NCBI GenBank assembly: GCA_016930255.1
Contig: JAFGHB010000048.1
Span: 1 to 41,646 of the forward strand
DNA from: Methanomicrobia archaeon
Lineage (GTDB): Archaea; Halobacteriota; Syntropharchaeia; Alkanophagales; Methanospirareceae
Direction of reading: 5' to 3'
Length of the DNA stretch: 41,646 nt
Shown: piece by piece, positions 14,699 through 23,267 of the stretch
How the letters are laid out: every line of letters starts with the position of its first letter
How positions within the stretch are numbered: the first letter of the stretch is position 1
The notes under the pieces: generated by a model
Databases searched by the model: none
What the model was told of the DNA's origin: nothing
The model's input: the letters and a program-made list of their open reading frames with translations, nothing else
Position numbers and translations under genes: made by a program

Positions 14699-16246
14699 CT
14701 ACGGCAACACCTCCACACCTAATTCCGCGAGAGCATCGGTAATTAACGGCAACGGCAGCTTCGTGAGCCATAGAATGCCAACCACAATGCAGAGTGCTGC
14801 AAGGATAAGCGTTGGAAGGAGCATGCTCAGCGGGATCTCGGCTTTCTTCGCGTCGCCCTCGCCGCTGTGTGACTCGCCCTCGCTCTTTATGAAATACATG
14901 CGCTCGATCACGCGCCAGAAATAAACGAGGTTAAGAAGACTGCTGAGCAGTAGCACGGCCACGAATACGTATGCGGACCACGAGAAGACTTCCGTAGCCT
15001 GCAGTGACGCGAGAATTAAGAACAGCTTCGTGGCAAAGCCCGCGCTCGGAGGCACGCCGATCATGGAAAGCGCCGCGATGGTAAAAGCAGCACTGGCATA
15101 CGGCATCTTCCGTCCTAAGCCTTCAAAATCCCTGATGTCCCGCAGACCGTACTTATAAATAAACGCGCCCGCAGCCAGGAACAAGCACCCTTTCATTATC
15201 GCATGATTCGAGATGTGCGCCGTAGCACCGAGGAGTCCCCATGCGGAGATCGGCGAAAGCCCTATTCCCAGCACGATGTATCCCATCTGCGAAACGCTGG
15301 AATAGGCAAGCATCCGCTTCAAATTGTGCTGCACAATCGCGAGCATGGATCCCGCTATGATGCCTATCGCCGCTATCCAGCAGATGGTTATATCCACACC
15401 CACGTAGCTTCTGATGAAATCGAGCGTGAAGACGGAGTAGATAACCCGTATAAGCGCGTAGGCAGAGACTTTGGACATCGTCGCGGCAATGATCGCGCTC
15501 CCTGCGGAGGGGGCATAGGTGTACGCGTCCGGCTGCCAGATATGGAGCGGGAAAAGTGCTATCTTTATACTTAAGCCGACGGCGAAGAAGACAAACGCCG
15601 CTTGTACTAATCGGTTCCCGTATAGAGGCGGCAGCAATATCGCGAGGTCCGCTATATTCGGTGTGCCGGTTACCGCGTAGAGGAACCCGATGCCGAGCAG
15701 GAAGAAACAAGCGCCGACGGAACCAAGTACGAGGTACACAAAGCTTGCTTTCAGTGCTCTTCCGCCTGCAGCGGCGATTAACGCATACGCCGCCAATGAG
15801 GAGATCTCCAGGAATACGTACATATTGAAGATATCCCCGGTCACGATGATCCCGCACAGTCCGGTGATGAGGAGTTGATACACGATATAAAACGGGACGA
15901 TTTTATCCGACGGCAGTTCCTGCTCGACGCTCCGCTTTGAATAGATAACGCAGACCAAGCCCAGAAATAGAATGACGATCAGTACGTACGCATTTAACGC
16001 GTCTATAACATATTCAATTCCCCACGGGGGCATCCATCCGCCCATTCGGTAATGGATCGTTCCGTTCGTCAAGACCTGATTGAGGATGGAAAGAGCCATG
16101 ACGAGTTGCAGGAGAATAGTCGCGGTGGAAATGATCCAACTCGATTTCTTGTTTACCAAGCCAGCAACGAGGATGGTAAAGGCAGAAATCAATGAGATGA
16201 CAATAACAAGTACGGGAAAATGCACGGTCACGAGCACTTTAATCAC
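14699..16246 (-). CDS. antiporter-like membrane subunit (MrpD-like), 515 aa
   Basis: First gene of a two-gene minus-strand unit. The MrpD-type pattern is clear: GDIFNMYVFLEISSLAAYAL (Glu147), GLSIKIALFPLHIWQPDAY (Lys228), TMSKVSAYALIRV (Lys259), NHAIMKGCLFLAAGA and GFATKLFL. About 14 membrane helices are predicted by eye. The start could be GTG at 16246 or GTG at 16237; GGGGTGA is better spaced for the latter. It faces the plus-strand 16535/16737 genes across a shared TATA region. No MrpB/C/E/F/G-type partners are nearby, except possibly the small 16535 product. Confidence 0.87.
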   Translation of the reverse strand: MIKVLVTVHFPVLVIVISLISAFTILVAGLVNKKSSWIISTATILLQLVMALSILNQVLTNGTIHYRMGGWMPPWGIEYVIDALNAYVLIVILFLGLVCVIYSKRSVEQELPSDKIVPFYIVYQLLITGLCGIIVTGDIFNMYVFLEISSLAAYALIAAAGGRALKASFVYLVLGSVGACFFLLGIGFLYAVTGTPNIADLAILLPPLYGNRLVQAAFVFFAVGLSIKIALFPLHIWQPDAYTYAPSAGSAIIAATMSKVSAYALIRVIYSVFTLDFIRSYVGVDITICWIAAIGIIAGSMLAIVQHNLKRMLAYSSVSQMGYIVLGIGLSPISAWGLLGATAHISNHAIMKGCLFLAAGAFIYKYGLRDIRDFEGLGRKMPYASAAFTIAALSMIGVPPSAGFATKLFLILASLQATEVFSWSAYVFVAVLLLSSLLNLVYFWRVIERMYFIKSEGESHSGEGDAKKAEIPLSMLLPTLILAALCIVVGILWLTKLPLPLITDALAELGVEVLP

Positions 16247-16358
16247 CCCTTATCATCCTTTTCCCCCTTTCTCCCTCCCTCTCTATCCCACTCGCATTAA
16301 TCCAATCTTGAAAAGCGATACTAACACTTCAGCATACTCCGCATATGTGCAGAGACTC

Positions 16359-16368
16359 ATATATAAAT
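16359..16368. promoter_or_regulatory. symmetrical TATA region between divergent antiporter genes
   Basis: CATATATAAATTT reads as a TATA box in both directions. It would give starts near 16388 (plus) and 16335 (minus), with leaders of ~150 and ~90 nt. A second TATA-like CTTAAAAATGA at 16493-16503 is closer to the plus-strand gene. The 16247-16534 stretch holds no other gene. Confidence 0.4.
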
Positions 16369-16534
16369 TTCGGTTTCGATTTTTGTCAAACTTTTGGAAG
16401 GAAGCCCACAGATTTTTTCTGACGTAGGTTGGTGGCAGGCTATGCATCTCAGATACGCGAAAAGGACATACGAGGGACTAAAAGAGCAATGCTTAAAAAT
16501 GATAAAAGATCTTGATTATACGGGGAGGTGTGGG

Positions 16535-16744
16535 GTGAGTGAAGGAAAGATGGAAAAAAAAGTGCTGAGGGGATTGCTCATACTCCTTGTGTGTGTGGTC
16601 TTGGTGGTATCAGCAGTATCTGTATTTGTATTACATTCTGAGGATTTAATCGGCGTTCTGTACGGCGCGGCAGGCGTTGGGCTTTTCATGCTATTCGCGA
16701 AGGTGCTATCCTTGATACAAAAGGAAGGGAAACAGGATGACTGA
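16535..16744 (+). CDS. small two-helix membrane protein, 69 aa
   Basis: A short membrane protein with two helices (LLILLVCVVLVVSAVSVFVL and VLYGAAGVGLFMLFAKVLS). Its last codons overlap the start of the large antiporter-like gene by 8 nt (start 16737), which implies translational coupling and a shared complex. I place the start at GTG 16535, five bases after GGGGAGGTG; ATG 16550 is an alternative. The product is reminiscent of small hydrogenase or Mrp subunits of the DUF4040/MbhD kind, but the similarity is too short to assign. A longer reading from 16394 lacks a ribosome site. Confidence 0.55.
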   Translation: MSEGKMEKKVLRGLLILLVCVVLVVSAVSVFVLHSEDLIGVLYGAAGVGLFMLFAKVLSLIQKEGKQDD

Positions 16745-18605
16745 CCTTACCATACCTCCTTTTCTCATATTCTTTCTCGGCGCTGCAGTAATTCCGTTGC
16801 TTGGCAAGGGCCGCGTGAGGCAGATTTTTCTCGTCGCTTTAGCGCTTCTTGGCTTGGCGAGTGTGAGGCTGCTCGTACCGCAAACAGGTTGGGTAGTGTC
16901 AATTCTGCCGGGAATTGAGTTGACCTTTTTGCAGGTCGATAGGCTGAGCTTGATAATGGGGTATATCTTCGCACTGGCGGGTGGCGCTGCGATCATCTAT
17001 GCGATAAGCACGGTGAAGGAGACAGGGCAGTACCAATCCGGGTTGTTATACATGGGCAGTGCATTGGGCGCGGTATTTGCCGGGGATTTCTTCACTTTGT
17101 ACATCTTCTGGGAGATAATGGCGTTCTCCTCGCTTGGCCTGATCTGGTACGAGGGCTCGAGGCGGGCGCGGGATGCAGGGATGCGGTATATTTTGTTTCA
17201 CCTGTTTGGCGGGGCTGCGCTTCTCGCGGGGATAATCATTCATTATGTGAATACGAATGACATTGCCTTGGGTCCTGTGGAGCCCGGCATGGGATACTTT
17301 TTGCTGCTCCTGGGTATAGGCGTAAACGCGGCATTCATACCGCTGCATACCTGGCTGCCCGATTCATATCCCAAAGCGACGATCGCAGGCACCATTTTCT
17401 TATCGATCTTCACGACGAAGACGGGCATATACGTGCTTGCGCGGACGTTCTCGGGCGTGGAGGCAGTAGCGTATATGGGCGGCGCGATGTGCCTCTACGG
17501 TGTTATCTTTGCGATATTGCAGAACGATGTGAGAAAGCTCCTCTCGTATCATATCGTGAGTCAGCTGGGCTATATGGTGGCCGGGGTGGGAATGGCAGCG
17601 GGAATAACGCACGAGATAGCGCTAAACGGAGCAATAGCACATCTGTTCAACAACCTGTTGTTCAAGACGACGTTGTTCATGTGCATGGGCGCGGTGATCC
17701 ACGCGACGGGCAAGAACAACCTCACGGAACTCGGCGGACTGGCGAGGAAGATGCCGGTGACGATGATAACGTGTGTCATTGCGGCTCTTTCTATCTCCGG
17801 TGTGGTGGGCTTCAATGGCTATGTGAGCAAGGGGATGGTGATTCACGCGGCGGACGTGGGCGAAATGCCCCTGCTTGTAATCGCGTTGACCCTGGGTTCG
17901 GTAGGCACGCTGATCTCATTTTTAAAGCTCACGTATTTCGCATTTTTCAGCAGGAATGAGGAGATAGAAGCGAAGGAAGCGCCGTTACCGATGCTCGTGC
18001 CGATGTGCGTTACCGCTTTTCTTTGCGTTGCCATCGGCTGGTTTCCAAGTTTGCTTTATCGGTTATTGCCGTTCGAAGAGGCGGCGTTTCATTACCACGC
18101 GTATGAAGCGGGGCACACAATAGGCGTTTTGGAGTTGCTGCTGATGACCGTGTTTCTGTTCTTCATGCTCGGCTTCTTCGCGCCGCACGATAAGATCACG
18201 TATGACGTGGATTATCTTTATAGGAAGGCAGGTAGAGGCTTTTTATGGTTCTGCGAGAAGCCGCTTATGGGCTTTGCCGTTGCCGTGGAGCATGGGGTAT
18301 TGAGGATTGCGGATGCCTTCATCACGTTCGGTAAGAACCCCCTGAGAGCGATACGAGTGGCGATGGCCACGATAGGCGTAGCGCTGATGAAGCCTGTTGT
18401 TTTCCTGTTTGAGCTGGTAATAGAGCCGATCTACCGATATTATGAGCGCGATCTGGAGCGGGCGAAGAGTCAACCACTTGAAGAGCCAATGACAAGCGTC
18501 AGCATAGGAACGGCAGTACTGCTGGTACTGCTCTTTTTCACGTTATATTTGATCGTCATGCTTATACATGGGTGGCTTATAGCTTACAGTATGGTATGGC
18601 TGTAA
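16737..18605 (+). CDS. antiporter-like membrane subunit (NuoL/MrpD superfamily), 622 aa
   Basis: Close paralogue of the 10774 product over its whole length, including the long C-terminal extension (ITYDVDYLYRKAGRG, FGKNP, and the last membrane helix). The channel glutamate (FFTLYIFWEIMAFSS) and the lysines (FTTKTGIYVLAR, NNLLFKTTLFM, GFNGYVSKG) are retained, so it should be able to move ions. The segment between FGKNP and the last helix is somewhat longer than in the paralogue. It is coupled to the small upstream subunit by an 8-nt overlap. The fumarase alpha gene follows 54 nt later and may be read through. Confidence 0.86.
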   Translation: MTDLTIPPFLIFFLGAAVIPLLGKGRVRQIFLVALALLGLASVRLLVPQTGWVVSILPGIELTFLQVDRLSLIMGYIFALAGGAAIIYAISTVKETGQYQSGLLYMGSALGAVFAGDFFTLYIFWEIMAFSSLGLIWYEGSRRARDAGMRYILFHLFGGAALLAGIIIHYVNTNDIALGPVEPGMGYFLLLLGIGVNAAFIPLHTWLPDSYPKATIAGTIFLSIFTTKTGIYVLARTFSGVEAVAYMGGAMCLYGVIFAILQNDVRKLLSYHIVSQLGYMVAGVGMAAGITHEIALNGAIAHLFNNLLFKTTLFMCMGAVIHATGKNNLTELGGLARKMPVTMITCVIAALSISGVVGFNGYVSKGMVIHAADVGEMPLLVIALTLGSVGTLISFLKLTYFAFFSRNEEIEAKEAPLPMLVPMCVTAFLCVAIGWFPSLLYRLLPFEEAAFHYHAYEAGHTIGVLELLLMTVFLFFMLGFFAPHDKITYDVDYLYRKAGRGFLWFCEKPLMGFAVAVEHGVLRIADAFITFGKNPLRAIRVAMATIGVALMKPVVFLFELVIEPIYRYYERDLERAKSQPLEEPMTSVSIGTAVLLVLLFFTLYLIVMLIHGWLIAYSMVWL

Positions 18606-18659
18606 TCTTTCTCGGTAGTACTGTCAGCCAGCGAGCGTATGGACTAGATGGGGAAATAG

Positions 18660-19547
18660 ATGATCACAAAAGAGCTGATAAGGGATGTAACGCTAACGAT
18701 TTTGAAGCGGGCGGAGACGACGTTACCGGGGGCTGTCAAAGTTGCACTGAAGCGTGCATACGAGCGGGAGGAGGGTGAGATTGCACGAGCGCAGCTGGCG
18801 GCGATGCTGGAGAATGTCGCGTTAGCGGAGGAGCTGCAGCGACCGATATGTCAGGATACCGGCCTTCCGCTTTTCTTCGTGCGGCTTGGCGGTGACGGAG
18901 ATTGCAACGTCAAACTCGGCGATATAGAGGCCGGCATACGCGCGGGCGTGGCGGAAGCGACGGAAGCGATCCCGCTGCGATCGAACGTCGTGGATCCGAT
19001 ATTGAGGACAGGAAGCAGCGGGAATATCGGCGATAAAATACCGTATATCACTTATACCGTTGCCCCTGAGGTGAATGGTATTGAAATAACGGTGTTCCCG
19101 AAAGGCGGCGGCTCGGAGAATATGGCTGCGTTTACGATGCTCACGCCGAAGCAGGACGCGGAAGCGGTGGAAGCGATACAGAATTTCATTCTTGAGATGG
19201 TGGTCAAAGCGGCGGGCAAGCCGTGTCCGCCGACGATCATCGGTGTGGGTGTCGGCGGCTCGGCAGATGTAGCGATGAAGCTCGCGAAGATGGCGTTGCT
19301 ACGACCGGTGGGCGAGCGGCATAAAGAGGAGCGACTCGCAGCGGTGGAAGAGGCGATCCTGAAAGCGGTGAACAATACGGGCATCGGGCCGATGGGCCTG
19401 GGCGGTAAGACGACAGCTCTGGCGGTGCATATAGAAACGGCAAGCACGCACATTACCAGTTTGCCGGTCGCCGTGAATTTCCAGTGCTGGGCAGCGCGTC
19501 AAGCAACGGCAAAAATAGCTCCCGATGGCCGGGTAGAGTACCTGTGA
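18660..19547 (+). CDS. fumA: fumarate hydratase class I, alpha subunit
   Basis: Alpha (N-terminal, iron-sulfur) half of the two-subunit class I fumarase/tartrate dehydratase, which interconverts fumarate and malate. The 295-residue length is typical. Three cysteines in the expected contexts could hold the 4Fe-4S cluster: RPICQDTGLP, GKPCPPTIIGVG and NFQCWAAR. GPMGLGGKTTALAVHIE and FPKGGGSENMAAF are also characteristic. The ATG follows GGGGAAAT. The partner beta subunit is not adjacent: it lies at 39048-39659 on the other strand, 20 kb away. Tartrate dehydratase is an alternative activity, but the malic enzyme beside the beta subunit favours fumarase. Confidence 0.9.
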   Translation: MITKELIRDVTLTILKRAETTLPGAVKVALKRAYEREEGEIARAQLAAMLENVALAEELQRPICQDTGLPLFFVRLGGDGDCNVKLGDIEAGIRAGVAEATEAIPLRSNVVDPILRTGSSGNIGDKIPYITYTVAPEVNGIEITVFPKGGGSENMAAFTMLTPKQDAEAVEAIQNFILEMVVKAAGKPCPPTIIGVGVGGSADVAMKLAKMALLRPVGERHKEERLAAVEEAILKAVNNTGIGPMGLGGKTTALAVHIETASTHITSLPVAVNFQCWAARQATAKIAPDGRVEYL

Positions 19548-19575
19548 AGAGCAGCGCAACCGATTCCCGAATTTT

Positions 19576-19806
19576 TCAATCGGCCGTCCGTAGTTCAGGG
19601 GGTGTCCTTCGTTTAACATGTTCATAAAAGGAGAACTCGGCGGTGAAGGGCATTCGGTTCTTTTTTTCCTCTTGTATTCGTAACCACTTATCAATACCTT
19701 TCACCTCAAAGATACTATCCCCTAACCTAACCGTTCTCCCCAGGAATGCGGGATTGCTCAGGATTTCTTTCAGCTTGAATTTTGCCCATGCTTTCTTTTC
19801 TGCCAT
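19576..19806 (-). CDS. hypothetical basic protein, 76 aa
   Basis: Unrecognised. The ATG at 19804-19806 (MAEKKAWAKFKLKEIL) follows GGGAG with 5-nt spacing on the minus strand; a longer reading from 19845 has no ribosome site. The product is basic and soluble, with a segment FLGRTVRLGDSIFEVKGIDKWL that looks like a small beta-rich core and an amphipathic C-terminus. It converges on the fumarase alpha gene with a gap of only 28 nt. From 19807 to 20190 I see only promoter-like boxes, for example CTTTAAGCT at 20111-20119. Confidence 0.5.
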   Translation of the reverse strand: MAEKKAWAKFKLKEILSNPAFLGRTVRLGDSIFEVKGIDKWLRIQEEKKNRMPFTAEFSFYEHVKRRTPPELRTAD

Positions 19807-20190
19807 TTTTAACTCCCTTCCGTGTAGTCGTCGCAGTGCGTACACTCAGCACACCGCTTACTCACTATATGCATATATCTCTACATATGCACTTAAAAGC
19901 CTTTCGGTTTCTTGTCGTTCGTGGCACTGTTTTGCGTGGTGTAATTTTCTTCGAAAATGGGCTACGGGACAAGCGAAGGTGAAGGAACATGAGGAGGAAA
20001 GTGAGCGATAGATACCGCGTGTTTCGCATCTCAGCTCAGGCATTTTACCTCAGAAGGGAGATAAAGCTTTAAGTGGTAAGATAAATTGTTCGACATAGCC
20101 ACAAAAAAGCCTTTAAGCTGACTGTTACGCTCCTTTTTATAGCCCGTTGATGCTGCTGTTCGTGATGTTCGTGAGTATAGGGAATGGAAA

Positions 20191-20741
20191 ATGCACCTGA
20201 AAGTGGAAGAAGCGGATAAAAGCGGTGTGGTTTCGCTGGAAGAGGCGATAGCACGGAGAGAAAAAGCACGAAGCTGACAAGAAAGCAGGTGTCGCAATTA
20301 CTGTGGGCGGCGGGGAAGGCGCCTTCTGCGGGCGCTACGTACCCGCTCGACTTGTATGTCGTTATCGGGCAGGATTGCGTAGAGGATGTGGGTGCCGGCG
20401 TGTACCATAGCGCGAAGGGCTATTTGACGCTGGTCAGGGCGGGCGATATGCGAAGCGGCTTAGCGGTTGCGTGTTTGCGTCAGATGTTCATTACCGAGGC
20501 TCCGGTTTCGTTCGTGATTGCAGCCGAGTACGAACGGACGACCGGGGTATATGGCGAGCGTGGCGTGCGATACGTGCTGATGGAAGTGGGGCACGTGGCG
20601 CAGAATATCTGTTTACAGTGCGAGACGCTGGGTCTGGCGACCGTAACCATTGGCGCGTTTGATGACGGCAGGGTCGCACGCGTCGCGAATCTACCAGGAA
20701 AGCATAGACCGCTCTACGTGATGCCTGTGGGCGTGAGATGA
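20191..20741 (+). pseudogene. SagB-type nitroreductase-like dehydrogenase, frameshifted and internally deleted
   Basis: Two reading frames together encode one SagB-like flavin reductase. Fragment 1 (20191-20277) ends with GVVSLEEAIARRE, the usual N-terminal motif of this family, then hits a stop. Fragment 2 (GTG 20289-20741) continues in another frame with QLLWAAGKAPSAGATYPLDLYVV and later VRYVLMEVGHVAQNICLQ. The break falls near an A5 run at 20259-20265. Compared with my memory of the family, several residues between the RR motif and QLLWAA, and about ten between WAA and APSAG, are also missing, so a simple sequencing error does not explain everything. Fragment 2 alone might still be translated. 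Confidence 0.6.
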
Positions 20742-21121
20742 GTGCAGAACGAATGGCGATGCTGAGCTAAGGCTAAAAAGACAACTTTCCATACGAGGGA
20801 GGAGTATCCCAGCAATGAACCCGATTACGCCGCTGATACGGTGGTACGTGAAGGTAGAAGGGACGCCGAGTGGTGCCGTGACTAGTGGGAAAATATCTCA
20901 CATGCCGGCATATCCGCCATTACTCACGTTAACCTCCCTGAGTGATACTTGTGGCACCGTACTTACAAACGTTGCGATGTATGCGCATGAATTGTTGAGC
21001 TGGAGTTGAGGACAAGTAAGGCTTCTTATCAAAAGCTTTTTAGGAGTGCCATTAACGACCAGCGCTGGGCGATTCAAAAGCTGGAGGGGGAAAATAATGA
21101 GAGAAGTGTTATTTTGTTACG
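20742..21121 (+). other. intergenic stretch with one doubtful 64-residue ORF
   Basis: An ORF at 20815-21009 (start MNPITPLIRWYVKVEG) has GGGAGGAG about 12 nt upstream, which is too far to be convincing, and no recognisable domain. A TATA-like GCTTTTTAG occurs near 21032. I see nothing else. Confidence 0.2.
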
Positions 21122-22864
21122 TTACGAAATCAATCGCTCAGAATTCTGATTTTTTTGCTCGATATTTCCAAATTGTATCATTGGGATTATGAAAACAGAT
21201 AACACGATCCCCTCTTTATAGGGAATGGGTAAGACCTTCACTTTAAATCGTTCATCTAGTAGTCCCTCGTTTGCCTGGTCTTCAATAATAGTAATCTGAT
21301 CACTTTTTAGATGATACAAAGGTTTGATTTCTCCGTTATCTTCTATTCCGTATAATATACAATATCGAGTTAATTTTCCATCTATAGTATATCGTTTAAT
21401 TGTAGGTATCAAGACATCACTAACAAACTTACTAGGTTTTGTTCTAACAGCATCGGCGGATTTAAATTCCAAATACCCCTCAGTACTAAATATCCACCCT
21501 TCTGCAAATTCGTATTTTAACTCCGGTACAATTATACCTTCCTTGATAAAATCAAACAAGTGTCTAACATGTATATTCCTCGTATTCTTTTTCCAAAAAT
21601 CGCAAAAACAATGTTGTAGAACAATTTTTTCTTTTTTACTTGCGACATCTTGAATAATATTTAGCAAAATATTACTAAAATCAACCAATTCTCGATTTAT
21701 CTGTACTTTATTGTAAATATTCAAACATCCTATTGTTACTGGCTCTAATGATGTATCTTCCCCTGCATGCCAAATTTCTAATTGAACATTTTCAAAAATA
21801 CTTTGATAAAGTCTATCTACAAACCCCTGTAAAGGCTTTATTCTGGGATAGGATTTTGTAAAAAAGCATATCGTGTATCTCAGATGCTCCTTATTAATAA
21901 TAGGGCTTTTCCCCTCCGGTGTGATTTCATAGACCTTTTGGAGATTCTCTTCATATCTATATTTATTTTCACGAGGAAAATCGTCAGATAGCGTAGAGCT
22001 TGGATTTATCAGTTCTTCGAACTTTTTCCTATAACCTTTCAGATTTTCTTGCTCGGTAATATAGTAATCATAAAACTCCATGAAGCTCATCTCTCTCCTA
22101 AAAACTTCTGCGGTTATTACTTTTCCATCAGTTCGACCGATCCTTATGCTTCCGGTGGGTGAGAGCCTGTTTTCAGCCATTATTTCCTCTAATTGTTCTA
22201 TCTCGACGGGTAATTGGATGGGATACGGAAATGCTTCTAGTTCTACAGTTAAAATAATACTGCCTAATGTGTCCCATGTAACATCTTCGGGATTAATGCC
22301 CCAAAACTCGGCATGACCTTTACTCCACGTTCTATTATGTTCAAAAGCAGAAAATGTAATCCTCCCATGTTCATTCTTTATAATTGCAGCTCTCAATACA
22401 TTTTTAGGATGTAAAATTAACTTTACAGAATAAATTTTATCTTCTAACTCTGCTAATGAAGGGTCTTTTTTACAATGTACCAATAGCATCGTATCTTCTA
22501 ATAAAAGTACACCAACAATATGTTTGTATTTCTCCCTAGATCTTGTGTATAAACTATATCTGAATGTGTTTAGTAAATCCTCGACAATATCTTCTCCTCT
22601 GTCTGGATATATTTTTCTAATTCTTTCAATCCATTTTTTGACGGAGGAATTCTTTGGACTAATTTCAGAAAATAACAATCTCTCTCCTGTGATTTTTGAC
22701 TCAAGATTTCTTATTACTTCTCTAATAGTTGAACTATCATCTACCTCATAAAAATTCATTTTATCAGCTATTCCATCCTCAGCTCTTGAAGCCCATTTTT
22801 CCCAGAAATATAATTTAGCTTTTTTTGAGCTTGATGTTACCCTCTCAGAATCATTTACCCCCAT
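21122..22864 (-). CDS. AT-rich 580-residue protein with a possible Schlafen/AlbA_2-like C-terminus
   Basis: I do not recognise the full protein. Its DNA is clearly more AT-rich than its neighbours, which suggests recent acquisition. No membrane segments are visible. The first ~400 residues are mixed alpha/beta, with GVLLLEDTMLLVHCKKDPSL and GHAEFWGINPEDVTWDTLGS. The C-terminal ~130 residues carry STEGYLEFKSADAV (Glu466, Lys468) followed by RYCILYGIEDNGEIKPLY (Glu506, Asp507). That order resembles the ExK...GxxDxG pattern of AlbA_2/Schlafen-type domains, some of which are nucleases. This is a tentative, motif-level suggestion. It is a single-gene insertion between a broken SagB gene and sugar-transfer genes. 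Confidence 0.5.
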   Translation of the reverse strand: MGVNDSERVTSSSKKAKLYFWEKWASRAEDGIADKMNFYEVDDSSTIREVIRNLESKITGERLLFSEISPKNSSVKKWIERIRKIYPDRGEDIVEDLLNTFRYSLYTRSREKYKHIVGVLLLEDTMLLVHCKKDPSLAELEDKIYSVKLILHPKNVLRAAIIKNEHGRITFSAFEHNRTWSKGHAEFWGINPEDVTWDTLGSIILTVELEAFPYPIQLPVEIEQLEEIMAENRLSPTGSIRIGRTDGKVITAEVFRREMSFMEFYDYYITEQENLKGYRKKFEELINPSSTLSDDFPRENKYRYEENLQKVYEITPEGKSPIINKEHLRYTICFFTKSYPRIKPLQGFVDRLYQSIFENVQLEIWHAGEDTSLEPVTIGCLNIYNKVQINRELVDFSNILLNIIQDVASKKEKIVLQHCFCDFWKKNTRNIHVRHLFDFIKEGIIVPELKYEFAEGWIFSTEGYLEFKSADAVRTKPSKFVSDVLIPTIKRYTIDGKLTRYCILYGIEDNGEIKPLYHLKSDQITIIEDQANEGLLDERFKVKVLPIPYKEGIVLSVFIIPMIQFGNIEQKNQNSERLIS

Positions 22865-23021
22865 ATCCTTTCAACCACCTAATTATCTCTACAGTTCTAA
22901 TAAATAAAATGAGATATAAAAATAAAACTTTCCCATGTAAGCAGCTATCTTTATGCCATGCCATTCTTTTCTTTGAAAGGGTTGTTCTTCGCCGTTAACC
23001 TCATACATCCGCTACTGCCCC

Positions 23022-23125
23022 CCGCCATTTCGTTTCGTATACCAGCGCAAACCGCTTTTCAGCCTCAAACGCCTCCTCGTTCGTTATCGTAACGTAAACC
23101 CGTTATCCAGCGCGAACGCCTCTTC
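23022..23125 (-). pseudogene. C-terminal fragment of a paralogue of the 24346-26313 membrane protein
   Basis: On the minus strand the two frames read EEAFALDNGFT and then TITNEEAFEAEKRFALVYET, matching the C-terminus of the 24346 product (ERAFADENGFT ... GEAFEDETRFELMYEK) with a frameshift between them. No start or rest of the gene is present. The remaining 22865-23226 stretch holds nothing else that I can identify. Confidence 0.65.
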
Positions 23126-23226
23126 TCGCGTCACCCTCCGTTCCAAGGCAATCCCTCCCTCCTTACTCTTACTTCCACATGAGCCGTCCATTTTGCTTTG
23201 CTTTACGTTGCACCGGGATTCCCTCA

Positions 23227-23267
23227 TTTATATATCTCACCAGAGGCTATCTATCTGAAATAGATAG
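23227..23267 (+). promoter_or_regulatory. TATA box and perfect inverted repeat before the mannosyltransferase-like gene
   Basis: TTTATATATC (23227-23236) is a TATA box predicting a start near 23257. A perfect 8-bp inverted repeat, CTATCTAT (23247-23254) and ATAGATAG (23260-23267) with a 5-nt spacer, covers the predicted start site and ends exactly at the ATG. It could act as an operator or as a leader hairpin that hides the start codon. Confidence 0.5.

Noticed and set aside
11262-19694. many long open frames opposite or out of frame with the antiporter and fumarase genes
   Set aside because: They are shadows of high-GC coding regions, lack ribosome sites, and have no conserved features.
20815-21009. 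64-codon plus-strand ORF
   Set aside because: The ribosome site is too distant and the protein has no domain or bias; it is mentioned only within the intergenic entry.
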